Assembly: GCA_900074885.1 (NCBI GenBank)
Contig: FJUW01000004.1
Coordinates: 1,334,225 to 1,398,224, forward strand
Direction of reading: 5' to 3'
Length of the DNA stretch: 64,000 nt
Source: Rhynchosporium graminicola
Lineage: Eukaryota > Ascomycota > Leotiomycetes > Helotiales > Ploettnerulaceae
Part shown: one piece after another, positions 1-9,903 of the stretch
Layout of the letters: every line of letters starts with the position of its first letter
Numbering within the stretch: position 1 is the stretch's first letter
The notes under the pieces: model-generated
Database searches by the model: none
Seen by the model: only the letters and a program-made list of their open reading frames with translations
What the model was told of the DNA's origin: nothing
Made by a program: the position numbers and the translations under genes

Positions 1-850
1 TGGTATAGACACTTATAAGGTAACTAGCTATAAGTACCCGGTAGATAAGGTAAGGAAGGTGCTTATGAGGTACCTACCTATCTACCTGGTACTGTACAGT
101 ACCTACCTAGCCTTACCTTACCCTACCCTACCTAGGAACCTATAGGTAGGCAGGCACCTACTTACCTATAGGTACGCGCAGTCGTCGAGAAACATGGCAC
201 GGCTTCGACTGTTGGTAGAGTATTATGTTATACTCTACCAAGCAATTACTGCAGAGCAGCTGCATCTACTTACTTATACCTGCATCTACCTGCCTACAGT
301 TTTCGAGAGCTGCACTAGCTTCTACCTGGTACAATACTTAGGTAGGTACCTAGGTAGTATTGTACCTTAGGGTATCATGGGTCCGGTACATTACTTATAC
401 CCGATTGAGAGAGGGACTTCTTCATGCTGTCAGAGATCAGGATCCGATCCTCATGTAAAAGTATAATAACACTGGCCCAGCACGTGATTGAAGCTTCTCT
501 GTCAACCAGCCCCCGGGAGAATCCCGAGTCGGAGCTGCTGCGAAGCAGCTTCAGATCTACTGTGGCGTAGAATTGACTTGGTTTAATGACGGTACTGTGT
601 TATATATGAGTAGGTAAGGTAGGTAAATACCTTCCTTCATTACAATACCACCCCGCATTGTTTTGTTTCCGGCTACTGGCTCTGCTTTGCCTACCTAGAT
701 AGGTGAGTATATTTATTCCGATCAGGGCCGAGGTCTTAATGATACCTGTCGCTGGCTAACGTACATCTTTTATCTTGTCTCAGTCAATCTAATAAACAAC
801 TCTCGGCCTCGTTTTGACTGCCGTTGTTACTAATCCTTTGCCGTTTCTTC
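1..850. other. Intergenic, TAGGTAGG/CCTACC-rich
   Basis: No coding sequence is evident. The first 400 bases are dominated by overlapping TAGGTAGG, GGTACC and CCTACC words in both orientations. This low-complexity motif recurs in other intergenic stretches of the window (around 3970-4020 and 14770-14830). It is not a perfect telomere repeat. The last 200 bases are likely promoter and 5' UTR of the gene starting at 909. Confidence 0.6.
703..783 (+). other. Candidate 5' UTR intron of the ligase gene
   Basis: GTGAGT donor at 703, a GCTAAC branch-point-like motif near 754 and a TCTCAG acceptor ending at 783 lie 125 bases ahead of the start codon. The spacing and motifs suit a fungal leader intron. 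This is a splice-motif prediction without transcript support. Confidence 0.4.
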
Positions 851-908
851 GTTGCACATATCAGGTTGGGACATTAGGAAGTCATCACATTTATCCATCC
901 TCTTAACC

Positions 909-3316
909 ATGATTCAACAGCGAGTTATGCGGGGTGGTCAGATGACGAGGAAGCATGTGCCTTTCAGCACTTCATCCCGTCATCCATCGTATGAAGATAC
1001 TATCTCCAACTTGAAGATCGGTAGCCATACGCGAGTTATCTTCCAAGGATTCACCGGTAGGTCTCTCAAACTCGACGCGACTTCCAAGTGTGACAAATTA
1101 CTGATCCCGGCTGTAGGGAAACAAGTATGGATTTGTTTACTTGAATATTCTCCTGTATGACTCGCACTGACTGCATGTGCGTAGGCGACTGCAAATGCAA
1201 AAGAATCGATAGCATGGGGAACCAATATCGTCGGTGGTGTTACGCCAAGGAAGAATGGAGAGCATCTTGGACTTCCGGTGCTCCCTTCTGTTCGGGAGGT
1301 AAATCGGCTTGGATGTAATTATGTGACCGAGACTAAGTGAGATGTCTAGGCAATGGAGAAGCTGAAGCCACATGCAAGTGGTATATACGTAGCCGCTCAC
1401 CAGGCTCCTGCTGCAATTGAGGAAGCGATCAAAGCAGAAGTGCCTCTCATCGTAGCTGTAGCAGAGCATATCCCGATTCATGAAATTATGAGGGTAGGAT
1501 TTTGTATCTCGAGTATGGACAAGAAACTAACAAAGCCTTTAGATACATTCAATACTAAAAACTCAATCCAAGTCAAGGTTCGTGGGCGCCAACGCTCCTG
1601 GAATCATCTCTGCAGTTGGAAAGTGCAGAATTGGCTTCCAACCTTTGCCATGTTTTATGCCTGGTCGTGTTGGTATCGTTGCTAAGTCTGGAACTCTTAG
1701 TTATGAAGGTACATTTCTTGCCTAATCTCAACTATATCACGATACTGATGACCCGCAGCTGTTGCATCAACAACCAGAGCAGGACTTGGCCAAAGTCTGT
1801 GCATTGGTATGGGTGGCGATGTCCTCGCCGGTACCAATTTTGTTGATGCCTTGAACGTCTTCGAGCATGACGATGATACAGATGGTATCATTTTGATCGG
1901 TGAGATTGGTGGCGAGGCAGAGTTGCAAGCAGCAGAATGGATCAAGGAATATAGGAAACGCTCGTCCAATCCAAAGTAAGTCTCGCCTGATCAGCTGAAC
2001 AACGTGGATGGAACTAATCATTCCTTCCAGGCCTATATCAGCTGTCATTGGAGGTATCCACGCTGCTCCTGGGAGAGTCATGGGTCATGCTGGAGCTTTC
2101 TGTTTACCAGGAGAGCCTGATGCTTTGACAAAGATCAGGTACCTCAAGGATGCCGGAGTCACTATCGTCAACCATCCGGAGAAGTTAGGAGAAGCGATGA
2201 AAAAGCTGTTAGGAAAGTCTGGACGAGCTAGTAGTGGTGCCGCAAGTGCTGGAGCTTCTCAAAGAGGCATGCACACAATGAGAAGTCTAAGACCAAGCGC
2301 GAGATCAACCTCACCTAATTCCCGAGTTATATCACAACGGAGAAACCTGTACATCCGAGAAGACCTTGCCAAGGACCTCCTCAGAGAGAGGGGATTCAAC
2401 GCATCTGAATACTCTGGTAAGGGAACCAAGCGAATGCTTGCCGTAGGCATTGATCGAATGAACATGTCGCCATGTATCATTGCATCACCCTCCACTGATC
2501 CCGAAAATTCTCGCGCCGAAGCCAAGAAGTTCCCATTCTTGTACAACAAGGAAGTTGATGCCAGCCAAATACAGGCGATTGCCAAGCACCTGCAGCTAGG
2601 CAGCTCCGCAAAAGAAGCACTTCCAAAGCTCGTCAGCGGACTCGTCAAGCTTTACATGGAGAAAGAAGCATTTTTACTCGAGACGACGTTCGTAGAACGA
2701 TTAGGTGATCTCAAGATCGTCGGTGCCAACTTTGGCTTTGACGATGCGGCTTTCCGGAGCACGAAACGCCAAGCTGATATACATGGTCTGCGCCGTATCG
2801 AAGATGAGGATGCACAGGAAGCCGAGGCTGAGAACGACGGAATTGTGTACATCAAGCTAGCAGGCGATGGTAACATCGGCACATTAGTTAATGGCGCGGG
2901 TCTTGCTATGAACACGGTAGATGCTTTGGCTGATGCTGGAGGTAAGGCGGCAAACTTCTTGGACACAGGCGGGAAGGCTACGAGTGAGACTGTGAAGAAG
3001 AGTTTTCAGGTCATCTTACAAGATCCGAGGGTGAAGGTCATCTTCGTGAATATCTTTGGTGGGTTAACTTTGGGGAATATGATTGCTAATGGTATTCTGT
3101 TGGCTTTCAAAGAGCTGGAGATGAGGTTACCTATTGTGGTTAGGATTCGGGGAACGAATGAGGAGGAGGGACGGAGGATCGTAAGTGCATTGAGGGAATG
3201 TTATTGGAGCATATGGCTAACCTTTGCAGATTTTGCAGAGTGGTTTACCTTTACACGCGTATGATGACTTCCAGGAAGCTGCAGCAAAAGCCATCGAGCT
3301 TGCGAATAAGGCATAG
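909..3316 (+). CDS. Fused succinyl-CoA ligase-like protein (alpha + degenerate beta), 677 aa
   Basis: Exons 909-1056, 1117-1124, 1185-1298, 1350-1493, 1543-1708, 1759-1975, 2031-3180 and 3230-3316. The N-terminus is basic and Ser/Thr-rich, like a mitochondrial presequence. Residues of about 40-325 follow the succinyl-CoA synthetase alpha subunit: [35 protein letters not shown] and the phospho-histidine loop MGHAGA (His about 285). After a Ser/Ala/Arg-rich linker, residues of about 370-677 follow the beta subunit: [41 protein letters not shown] and a C-terminal SGLP segment. The N-terminal ATP-grasp lobe is missing; no AQ-LAGGRGKG-like loop is seen, and the beta sequence jumps from the first helix to a MLAVGIDR segment. 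Normal ligases are two separate proteins, so this is a fused paralogue. Whether it still makes succinyl-CoA or uses another acid is unknown. The fold assignment is firm; the activity is not. Confidence 0.85.
1117..1124 (+). other. 8-nt microexon
   Basis: GGAAACAA is flanked by TGTAG upstream and GTATGG downstream. It joins ACC G and GCG ACT so that the conserved GFTGKQAT signature of the ligase alpha subunit is restored in frame. Both flanking introns are 60 nt. Without the microexon the signature lacks KQ and the frame breaks. Confidence 0.8.
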
Positions 3317-4236
3317 AAAGATCGTGTAAACTCTGTGCCTATGTGTAGGTCACAAAAACCGGCGTTGCAGTACTTTTGATCTTGACTTTGTATTTAATAG
3401 TAAGAATCGTGAACAAGCTCATTTGGGTATTACTTTCTGGGCCTCCAAGTGCTCGTCTCTTGGTGGGGGGTAGAGCTTCTGCGACCACAAAGGCAAATTA
3501 CTAAAGGTGTGGCAATTATGACAAGACATCTGTGATGACAACATGCTGGATTATTCTCGACAGACGCAAAATTGAATAATTCCCTATTGTGCGAAATTTT
3601 GATTCTCCCGATTTCTTCTTAGTATCAACTACCGTATCTAGCTAGAGCCACAAAGCCATTAAATAAGAAGGTTCTGAAGAGTGGATTGGGGGTATTCAGA
3701 GTCACGAGCCTGTCCCACGACGCGTGCTGAAATCAGATACATCGTAAGCCAATGTTCATCGGAAGTTGCAGTATTACCGTAGAATATACAAAAGTGGGCT
3801 TTTCGGGCGTGCATTGATCAGGAACCAACAGTACATACAGTACAGCACGTACCTACCAAGGATCTCGTCCGAGGAAGCATTACATCAAGCCGGACTTACT
3901 CGAAAAGGAATACATAACTCAAGAGATAATAAATACAGATATGTCTGCAATCTTCTACTTCTACTCGTTACCTAGGTGAAATAGGTACGTAAGGTACGGA
4001 AGGTACTTTCGTACTTACTTCCTCTCGCTTGTGTCTCCAGCCAAGACAGGTGAGGTGGATGGAAGGTCGATGGAAGGTCGATGGAAGGTCGATAGAAGGT
4101 CGATGGAAGGTCGATGGAAGTTCTCGAGCCATGACAAGCCCTCCCCTGCCCCTTCCAGAACAACTGGCGGAACCCATTGTCTATAATTAGACAGACCACT
4201 CACTGTCAGCCAGCCCCTCCCTCCCATTCTCCACCG
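3317..4236. other. Intergenic region with AT-rich 3' flank and minisatellite
   Basis: It holds the 3' UTR of the ligase gene, about 500 bases without features, another GGTACCTA/GGTACGTA-rich patch near 3970-4020, and the 11-bp tandem repeat listed separately. Short ORFs here (for example 3766-3975) show no coding signal. Confidence 0.5.
4058..4120. repeat. 11-bp minisatellite, about 5.7 copies
   Basis: Unit GATGGAAGGTC is repeated head to tail, with one A-for-G variant in the fourth copy. It lies between the ligase gene and the small His-rich ORF, about 530 bases upstream of the next recognised gene. The open frames it creates on the minus strand are a by-product of the repeat. Confidence 0.9.
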
Positions 4237-4392
4237 ATGAACGATAACGGTCCAGTCCCATCATCAAACCCAAGGCCGGTGCCGCGAGTGATCGATCATT
4301 GGACACCATGGGACTGGAAGGATTTGTCTTTGCGCGGTGCGTACGGAAGGAAGTACAAAGCACCACACCACCACCACCACCACCACGATTGA
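4237..4392 (+). CDS. Small ORF with C-terminal polyhistidine, 51 aa (doubtful)
   Basis: A short ORF starts at an ATG after a pyrimidine-rich leader and ends in seven histidines (CAC/CAT run) plus Asp. The middle reads like ordinary soluble protein (WTPWDWKDLSLRGAYG). No family is recognised. It lies about 250 bases ahead of the next gene on the same strand, so it could be a separate small gene, an upstream ORF in that gene's leader, or chance. In-frame codons extend back to 4177. Confidence 0.25.
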   Translation: MNDNGPVPSSNPRPVPRVIDHWTPWDWKDLSLRGAYGRKYKAPHHHHHHHD

Positions 4393-4646
4393 TACCGTAT
4401 CAGCTACGAAGTGATGCGATCCAGAGCCGCAGACCCTGATCTTCCTTCCCTCCCTTCCTCTTCCGGCGCCACACTTGACATATACCCGTGAAGATATTGC
4501 TAACCTACAGCTTCATTCATTCATTGTCCCGAGCCACCGAGCGAGCAGCCTGAAGGTCGAACTGTTGGAAAGCACACAAGCACTCAAGCACATCTGTGTT
4601 TCAACTCCACACTCATCCATCCCGACGCGCTAGCTGCCTCCCCCGC

Positions 4647-5889
4647 ATGCACCGACGAGCCCTCGAACGCTCCTCGAACCGTAAGATCGATCGATATCCC
4701 ATGATGGAGGATGTTCCACCGCCGCGCAGACTCGACTTCGAGCCAGATGGAATACCTGCAACAGGTGCCACTTTGCGCGATCAAGAAGCGCCGGCTTTAT
4801 CTTCGTCGAGAGCCCTTGCCCGCTTCGAGTTTGAGTCCGGTCGGGGAAACGAAGGTACAAAGATACTAGTACGTATTTTCTCTCCCCCGAGGCTCTCGTA
4901 GATGTAGGATATGGGAGGTTTCTTGTTCGGTGAGATATCGAAGATCATTTATACTAATATGTTGATTAGATGGTGGAATGGTCAGACGATGAGGCAGAGG
5001 GTCCTGCGAACATGGGCGATTGGGAAGTGAGCTGGGAGGGAAAGACGACGGTTTTGTCAGCGAAAGATGGTGCAGAGGGAAAATTGCACAGACTTTACTT
5101 TCTCTTGGCGCCAGGAGCAAGTGTGCCTCCAATCATCAGACTATCCCAAACGGGAGGGAAGACTATGCAGACAAACCCCCTGCCAGCGATATTCCCATCC
5201 GAATTGGGTGTAAGTGCTACCACACAGGGTCGAAAGGGAGTTCTTCACACGGTTTGGGCCAAGAAAAGGTTATCTGTTTTGCAGTCGGAGATTGAAGTAG
5301 AGATGAAGAACGGAGAAGGCGTAGGACTGGAAATGGCCGTGCAAGAGAAGCAATGGATCGAGGAGAATTTTGGGGTCGGGGCCAAGATCACACCGGATTC
5401 GCAATACCTGACATCACCCACAAGTCCAAAAACTCCAGGTAGAAGCGGGAGGCTAACGGAGAGGTTGAAAGGTTTGAAGCTTGGAACGAGTATTTCCGAA
5501 TTAAGCTCGTCAGGTGATACCCCCTATAATAGCTGTGATAGGAATATGCTAAGCAGCGATCAGGTCGCGAGTCCTCATCGATCGACGCTCATCCACTTTC
5601 TCCAGATACTGGAGATGTTGCAGTTTCTTCTTTTTCACTATTCCATGGCACACCCTCGCGAACCCCACGAGCAGTCGCCCAGAGTCCCCCACAGCACCTT
5701 TTAGCTAGACAAAACGACAGTGTCAACTCCATGGACGCCATTGCGAGTGGTTGTCTTTCGGGAAAGGACGATACGGAAATAGAAGATGGCCTGTTCGCAG
5801 TGAAACTGAGTCCTCGAAGCCCCGAGATGCAGAAGAGTCCCTTCAGCTTCGCTACCAGCGACACCGTTCCGTGGCTGAGAAAAGAATAG
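4647..5889 (+). CDS. Conserved fungal protein of unknown function, 363 aa
   Basis: Exons 4647-4868, 4970-5513 and 5564-5889. The first intron is 101 nt; the second is 50 nt with a GCTAAGC branch-like site, and it moves the reading frame into one that stays open for 107 more codons. The protein begins with an Arg/Pro-rich stretch. It then has a compact domain (residues of about 60-200) with FEFESGRGNEGTKIL, EWSDDE, DWEVSWEGKT, LYFLLAPGA, KGVLHTVWAKKRLS, and an acidic helical segment ending in EKQWIEENFG. The Ser/Pro-rich, probably disordered tail ends in SDTVPWLRKE. The pattern matches uncharacterised ascomycete proteins as I remember them; no catalytic motif is seen. An in-frame ATG at 4702 could be the true start. 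Confidence 0.7.
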
Positions 5890-6735
5890 TGATGGCTCGT
5901 GACGATAGAGACAGATGGGAGGTAAAAGGTAATTTAATACATGACTTGGCCATTTTATGCAGTAGACATTCGTTTCCCGGCCATATACCCTTCTGGAATA
6001 AGAACTTATGTTTTTCGAGCGTACCCTTCTATGCTCTGAATATGATGTTCACTGCGTGACTGTGTGACTGTCTGTCGGGCAGAAACAGGTGAGATCGACT
6101 AGCTTGAGAGCCATGCCTCGCCCATGAGCTATAGTAGGAGGAGAGGAAAACAGAAGAGAGGAGAGAATCCGAGCCCTAATGTGATCTCCCCGATATTGTA
6201 GAAAGACGAGATCTGGTGCTATGTGATGGATGCCCCCCGCGATACCTACTTGACTTTCGTTCAGCCGATTCGCAGTTGCGAGTCAGACGTTGCACTTGAA
6301 ACCAAGAAGCCTGCCTGCCTGCCTGCCTCTGCCTTGGCTTTCTAGCGTTGGTTGCTTCCCCTCACTTCGACCTTCTCGTGGTGAGAGACCCATCGATACT
6401 ACACCTCGCCAACTATATATATATATATATATATATACTCTATATTCATTCACACACTCTCCTCCGACTTACGAGGTCATATGAATGGTTATACAAACAC
6501 GAATATGGGTGTGATCACGAGTTACAGTGCAAAATAAAAACAAATCTGAGTAGGAAATATCACCTCTCCTCGTCAGAAAGACTCAAGATTAGCTCGCTCG
6601 AAGCCTCGAACCGGCAGTGACCAATCATTGACAGGGCTCCTCGAATTCTGCTTAGAGGGAATTTGTCACTCTCGATTCCAACTTAGGTATACGGGCAGAG
6701 GAGCGAAAACCCCATTGAAGTGGTGTTACTGGTGT
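5890..6735. other. Intergenic region with (TA)n microsatellite
   Basis: It contains the 3' flank of the upstream gene, a (TGCC)n patch near 6310-6330, and a TA dinucleotide run at 6413-6437. No coding sequence is supported. The right half is probably the promoter and 5' UTR of the oxygenase gene. Confidence 0.5.
6413..6437. repeat. (TA)n microsatellite
   Basis: About twelve uninterrupted TA units about 330 bases upstream of the oxygenase start codon. Confidence 0.9.
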
Positions 6736-6768
6736 ATGACCTCTCTATTTTGGGCCAGTATCTCCGAA

Positions 6769-8523
6769 ATGGATAATATCACACCATCACTCGAGATCGT
6801 TTCATGGATGGGTAGTGCCACCTGGGCGACTTATGCCGTCGGCGGACTGCTGTTCTATATCCTCCTCTGCTCTACCTTGAGATTCAATCGTCGAGATGCT
6901 ATGCTCAAGAAATACAACTTTATAGACCGGAAGTCCCTAGCTCGTATGACCAACGTTGAAGCCCAAGCTATCATTTCGCAGCTAGCGGAACTGGAGTTCC
7001 CAAAGACGTTCTATACAAGCATTCAGTAAGTACAAGAACCTTGATGGATGTACTGCGGACATTTTGTCCTTGTCGGTAGCTGTACTAATTCAAGCACCCA
7101 CAGGTTCGCTCTCTTCAAGGTGGGGGAACCCATACCTTCCTGTCGTCACGTCTAGACTGATTCCGGAAGACAGACTTACGGCATTCCAACAATTTCCAGC
7201 CTGCTTTACTCTACGAAAGAGTTCAGTACTCCTGAGAATGCTAGCAAAAGGTATGCAGATACAGGCGTTCTTATTCAAGAATTTTCCGGCCATCACCCAA
7301 AATCAGAACGCGTTCTCAAGGCACTTGCTAGGATGAACTACATTCACAGTCGGTATCAGGTAAGCTCACCCGGCATGTTATCGTCCTCTCCGAATGAAAT
7401 ATACCCACCAGAACTTGATGGGAACCGGGATTCTGTGAATCGCTTTATGCCCCGGAGGGTACCAAAACTGCAGCTAACTGACTCTGGTACAGAAAGCTGG
7501 CAAAATTTCTAATGCGGACTTACTGTACACACTAAGTGTATTCATCACGGAGCCCGTCGGGTGGATTGATAAATATGAATGGAGGTGTATGAATGATCTG
7601 GAAATCTGCGCCATTGCGACTTTTTGGAAATCCATCGGTGACGCTATGGGGATTCAGTATACTGGCCATCTTGCTCGAAGCGAATGGACCGATGGTCTTG
7701 ACTTCTATCAGGACATCAAAACATGGGCAGAAAATTACGAAGCCGAGTACATGCTGCCTGCGAAATCCAATAAAGCCACGGCCGACGAATTGGTCCCTCT
7801 CATCCTCTTCTACGTGCCTACAAGCTTGAGAAATGCCGGCACTAATATGGTTGGTGTATTAATGAGCGATCGTTTGAGAGCTTCTATGATGTGAGTCCGA
7901 GATAGCATGGCTTACCAACTGTTCTAAGGCTGATACTACGTGTAGGTATCCAACTCCATCTCAAGCTTACTACAGAATGGCGGATGCCATATTTGGGCTT
8001 CGCCGATTTATGCTCCGATATGTGGCCCTTCCACGACCCGGGTTCATGAAGGTGCGGGAGCTCAGTGATGAACCTGATCAGAAGACTGGACGATTACACA
8101 CCAACAGATACGTGGCTCACCCATTCTACAGTAAGTATAACTATTCCTTGTCGCTCATCTCTCAGGTCCTGAGTCCCGAGTTCCGATCCAGAACTTCAAT
8201 TGAGACTGTTTCCAAATTCATTCACGCGGCATTACGAGTATATGCACATGTCTCTGTCAATGCACAAGAATATAGTGGTCACTAATTGCGATGTAGACAA
8301 GCCCGGATTCTTCAATCGCTGGGGACCTGAGGGGTGGTTCGTACGGCTTGCTGGCGGTGATGTGCCGGGATCGAAAGGCGATCTGTATCTGCCAGATGGG
8401 TACAAGTTTGAGGAAGTTGGACCGAAGAGCATGAAAAATCAAGGATTGAATCAAACGAAGGCGTGGGAGGAGAAATTAATGGCCGAAAGGCCAGCTGGAT
8501 GCCCCTTTGCATTCGCGAGATGA
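6769..8523 (+). CDS. MpaB/rubber-oxygenase-family membrane oxygenase, 422 aa
   Basis: Exons 6769-7025, 7104-7119 (only 16 nt), 7174-7359, 7493-7890, 7946-8130 and 8297-8523. One hydrophobic segment lies at residues of about 18-36, followed by basic residues, as expected for an ER-anchored protein. The rest follows the catalytic domain shared by fungal MpaB, which cleaves a farnesyl chain in mycophenolic acid synthesis, and bacterial latex-clearing protein: EFPKTFYTSIQFALFKTYGIP, a KRYADT segment (Arg 117, Thr 121), ARMNYIHSRY (His 149, the likely heme ligand), FWKSIGDAMGI, LRRFMLRYVALPRP and FFNRWGPEGW, ending near GCPF. Heme-ligand assignments are inferred from the family. The substrate is unknown, and no polyketide or terpenoid gene lies nearby. 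An in-frame ATG at 6736 would add 11 residues. Confidence 0.85.
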
Positions 8524-8680
8524 GCAATGCCTTTCGCATCTACATCGTCCCCAGACATCAGAATAGGAACCTCAACCTGACCAGTAATTTCCTCCATCCG
8601 CTTCTCGACATTTGCAGCTTGAGAAATCTCCTGATTTCCCATGTCACTAGAGGAGATTATGACAGTGCACCCTGTATACA

Positions 8681-9667
8681 TCACACCCCATCCATCCATT
8701 GATTTCCAACAACCCTCCGCGCATTCGTAACCTCCAAATACCCTTGCCCAACGGCGACTTCCTTCTTCGCAACATCCCTGGGCTTCGCATGGGTGATGTG
8801 GTATCCTTTGGGAGCTACAGCCTTCGGGCAACAAGGTCCGGTATTTGTGACTGCGGGAGTAGAGTAGGGGTCAATTGGAACTCCGCAAGTCTTGATTTGT
8901 CGGGTAAGAAGCGAGTCTTCCTCTAGAATAAGATTGCTGATAGGCCTGTATTGACATGGTTCCATACGAGGAACTTGCTCGGAAGTATTATCTTCGCCAT
9001 CGGCACTACCATTCCTGCCAGCAAAAATATCGGAGACGGCGCGCTAGATCATAATGAGCACTACTCTTCGCGATTGCGTGGCTCAAAAAACCTCGGGCTA
9101 TAGGTCATCCAAAAGAAGGGAAGGAGATCGACCTACCTGATATCGTGGGACGTAAAGTTCTCCAAGGATTTCTTCGCCGAAAGGAGTGGTCCTCTTTTGA
9201 TCAGTAGTAGGTGTTAAATTTCTCACGTGTGTACACTCGAGAATGAGGCTTTTCATCTCGGTTTTCAAGGCAGAAGGAGTGGTATCAACATTGGGCACTC
9301 GTGTACCGAAATGGCTGGCCGTGCGACTTCCGACATCTATTTTGAACTGCTCGGATTCACGAAAGCAACGGTGTATCGCCGCGCATTCGCTGCCGAATAT
9401 GCTACAGCTTTGGTGATCGGTATCCCCGCCGCAACAACTGTACTCTGCCGCGTCGACTGGTGAAGGTACTGATGCGGTACCACCGACGTAGTTTGTCCAC
9501 TTCTGGCTTCCAATCGCCTTCGAGGACTCCGGACACGAGGTGCAGTAATGCGAAACACGTGTCTTTTCCGTGTCGAGATATGAACCGACGCTGGTAGGCC
9601 ACAACAGTGACCGAAGTTCGGTGAATGACCTGACCGGATTAAGCAACATCTTTAAGTAGCCTGCCAT
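8681..9667 (-). CDS. Unidentified cysteine-containing protein, about 297 aa
   Basis: Exons 9667-9137 and 9043-8681, joined by a 93-nt intron (GTAGGT donor, TAG acceptor) that links two long open frames in phase. The frame of the first exon is open back to 9892, but the first in-frame ATG is at 9667. The middle is cysteine-rich, with YCTSCPESSK, a CC pair followed by Asp/His, and further single cysteines; the second exon has a GPCCPK motif. No family is recognised. It is convergent with the oxygenase gene, 157 bases apart. A different minus-strand frame starting at ATG 9903 encodes a signal-peptide-like N-terminus (MYVLCMLLWLGIVMN), but I found no splice joining it to this frame. The second exon is more credible than the start. 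Confidence 0.4.
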
Positions 9668-9903
9668 GGTTGGAGTGTAGGCCCAAGGAGGGAATTTCGA
9701 TTGTCCTATAGCTGTAGTTGAGGCTGCACAAAGGATTGCGCTGTGGAATTGGAATAAAAGCTGATTATCGAGGCAATAGTTGGGGTCGTGACTGGAGGGA
9801 TGAAGACTTGAGTCCCAGAAGTGAATAAGGTGCGAAGCGAACCAAACACACAAGCGAGGTTCATCACAATACCAAGCCACAACAGCATGCACAATACATA
9901 CAT

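Noticed and set aside
1..400. Telomere or subtelomere from CCTACC/TAGGTA repeats
   Set aside because: No run of a standard telomere unit. The same words occur in other intergenic regions inside the gene block.
3968..4227. Several minus-strand ORFs with repeated Ser-Thr-Phe-His-Arg-Pro units
   Set aside because: They are translations of the 11-bp minisatellite in three frames; no start context or flanking coding signal.
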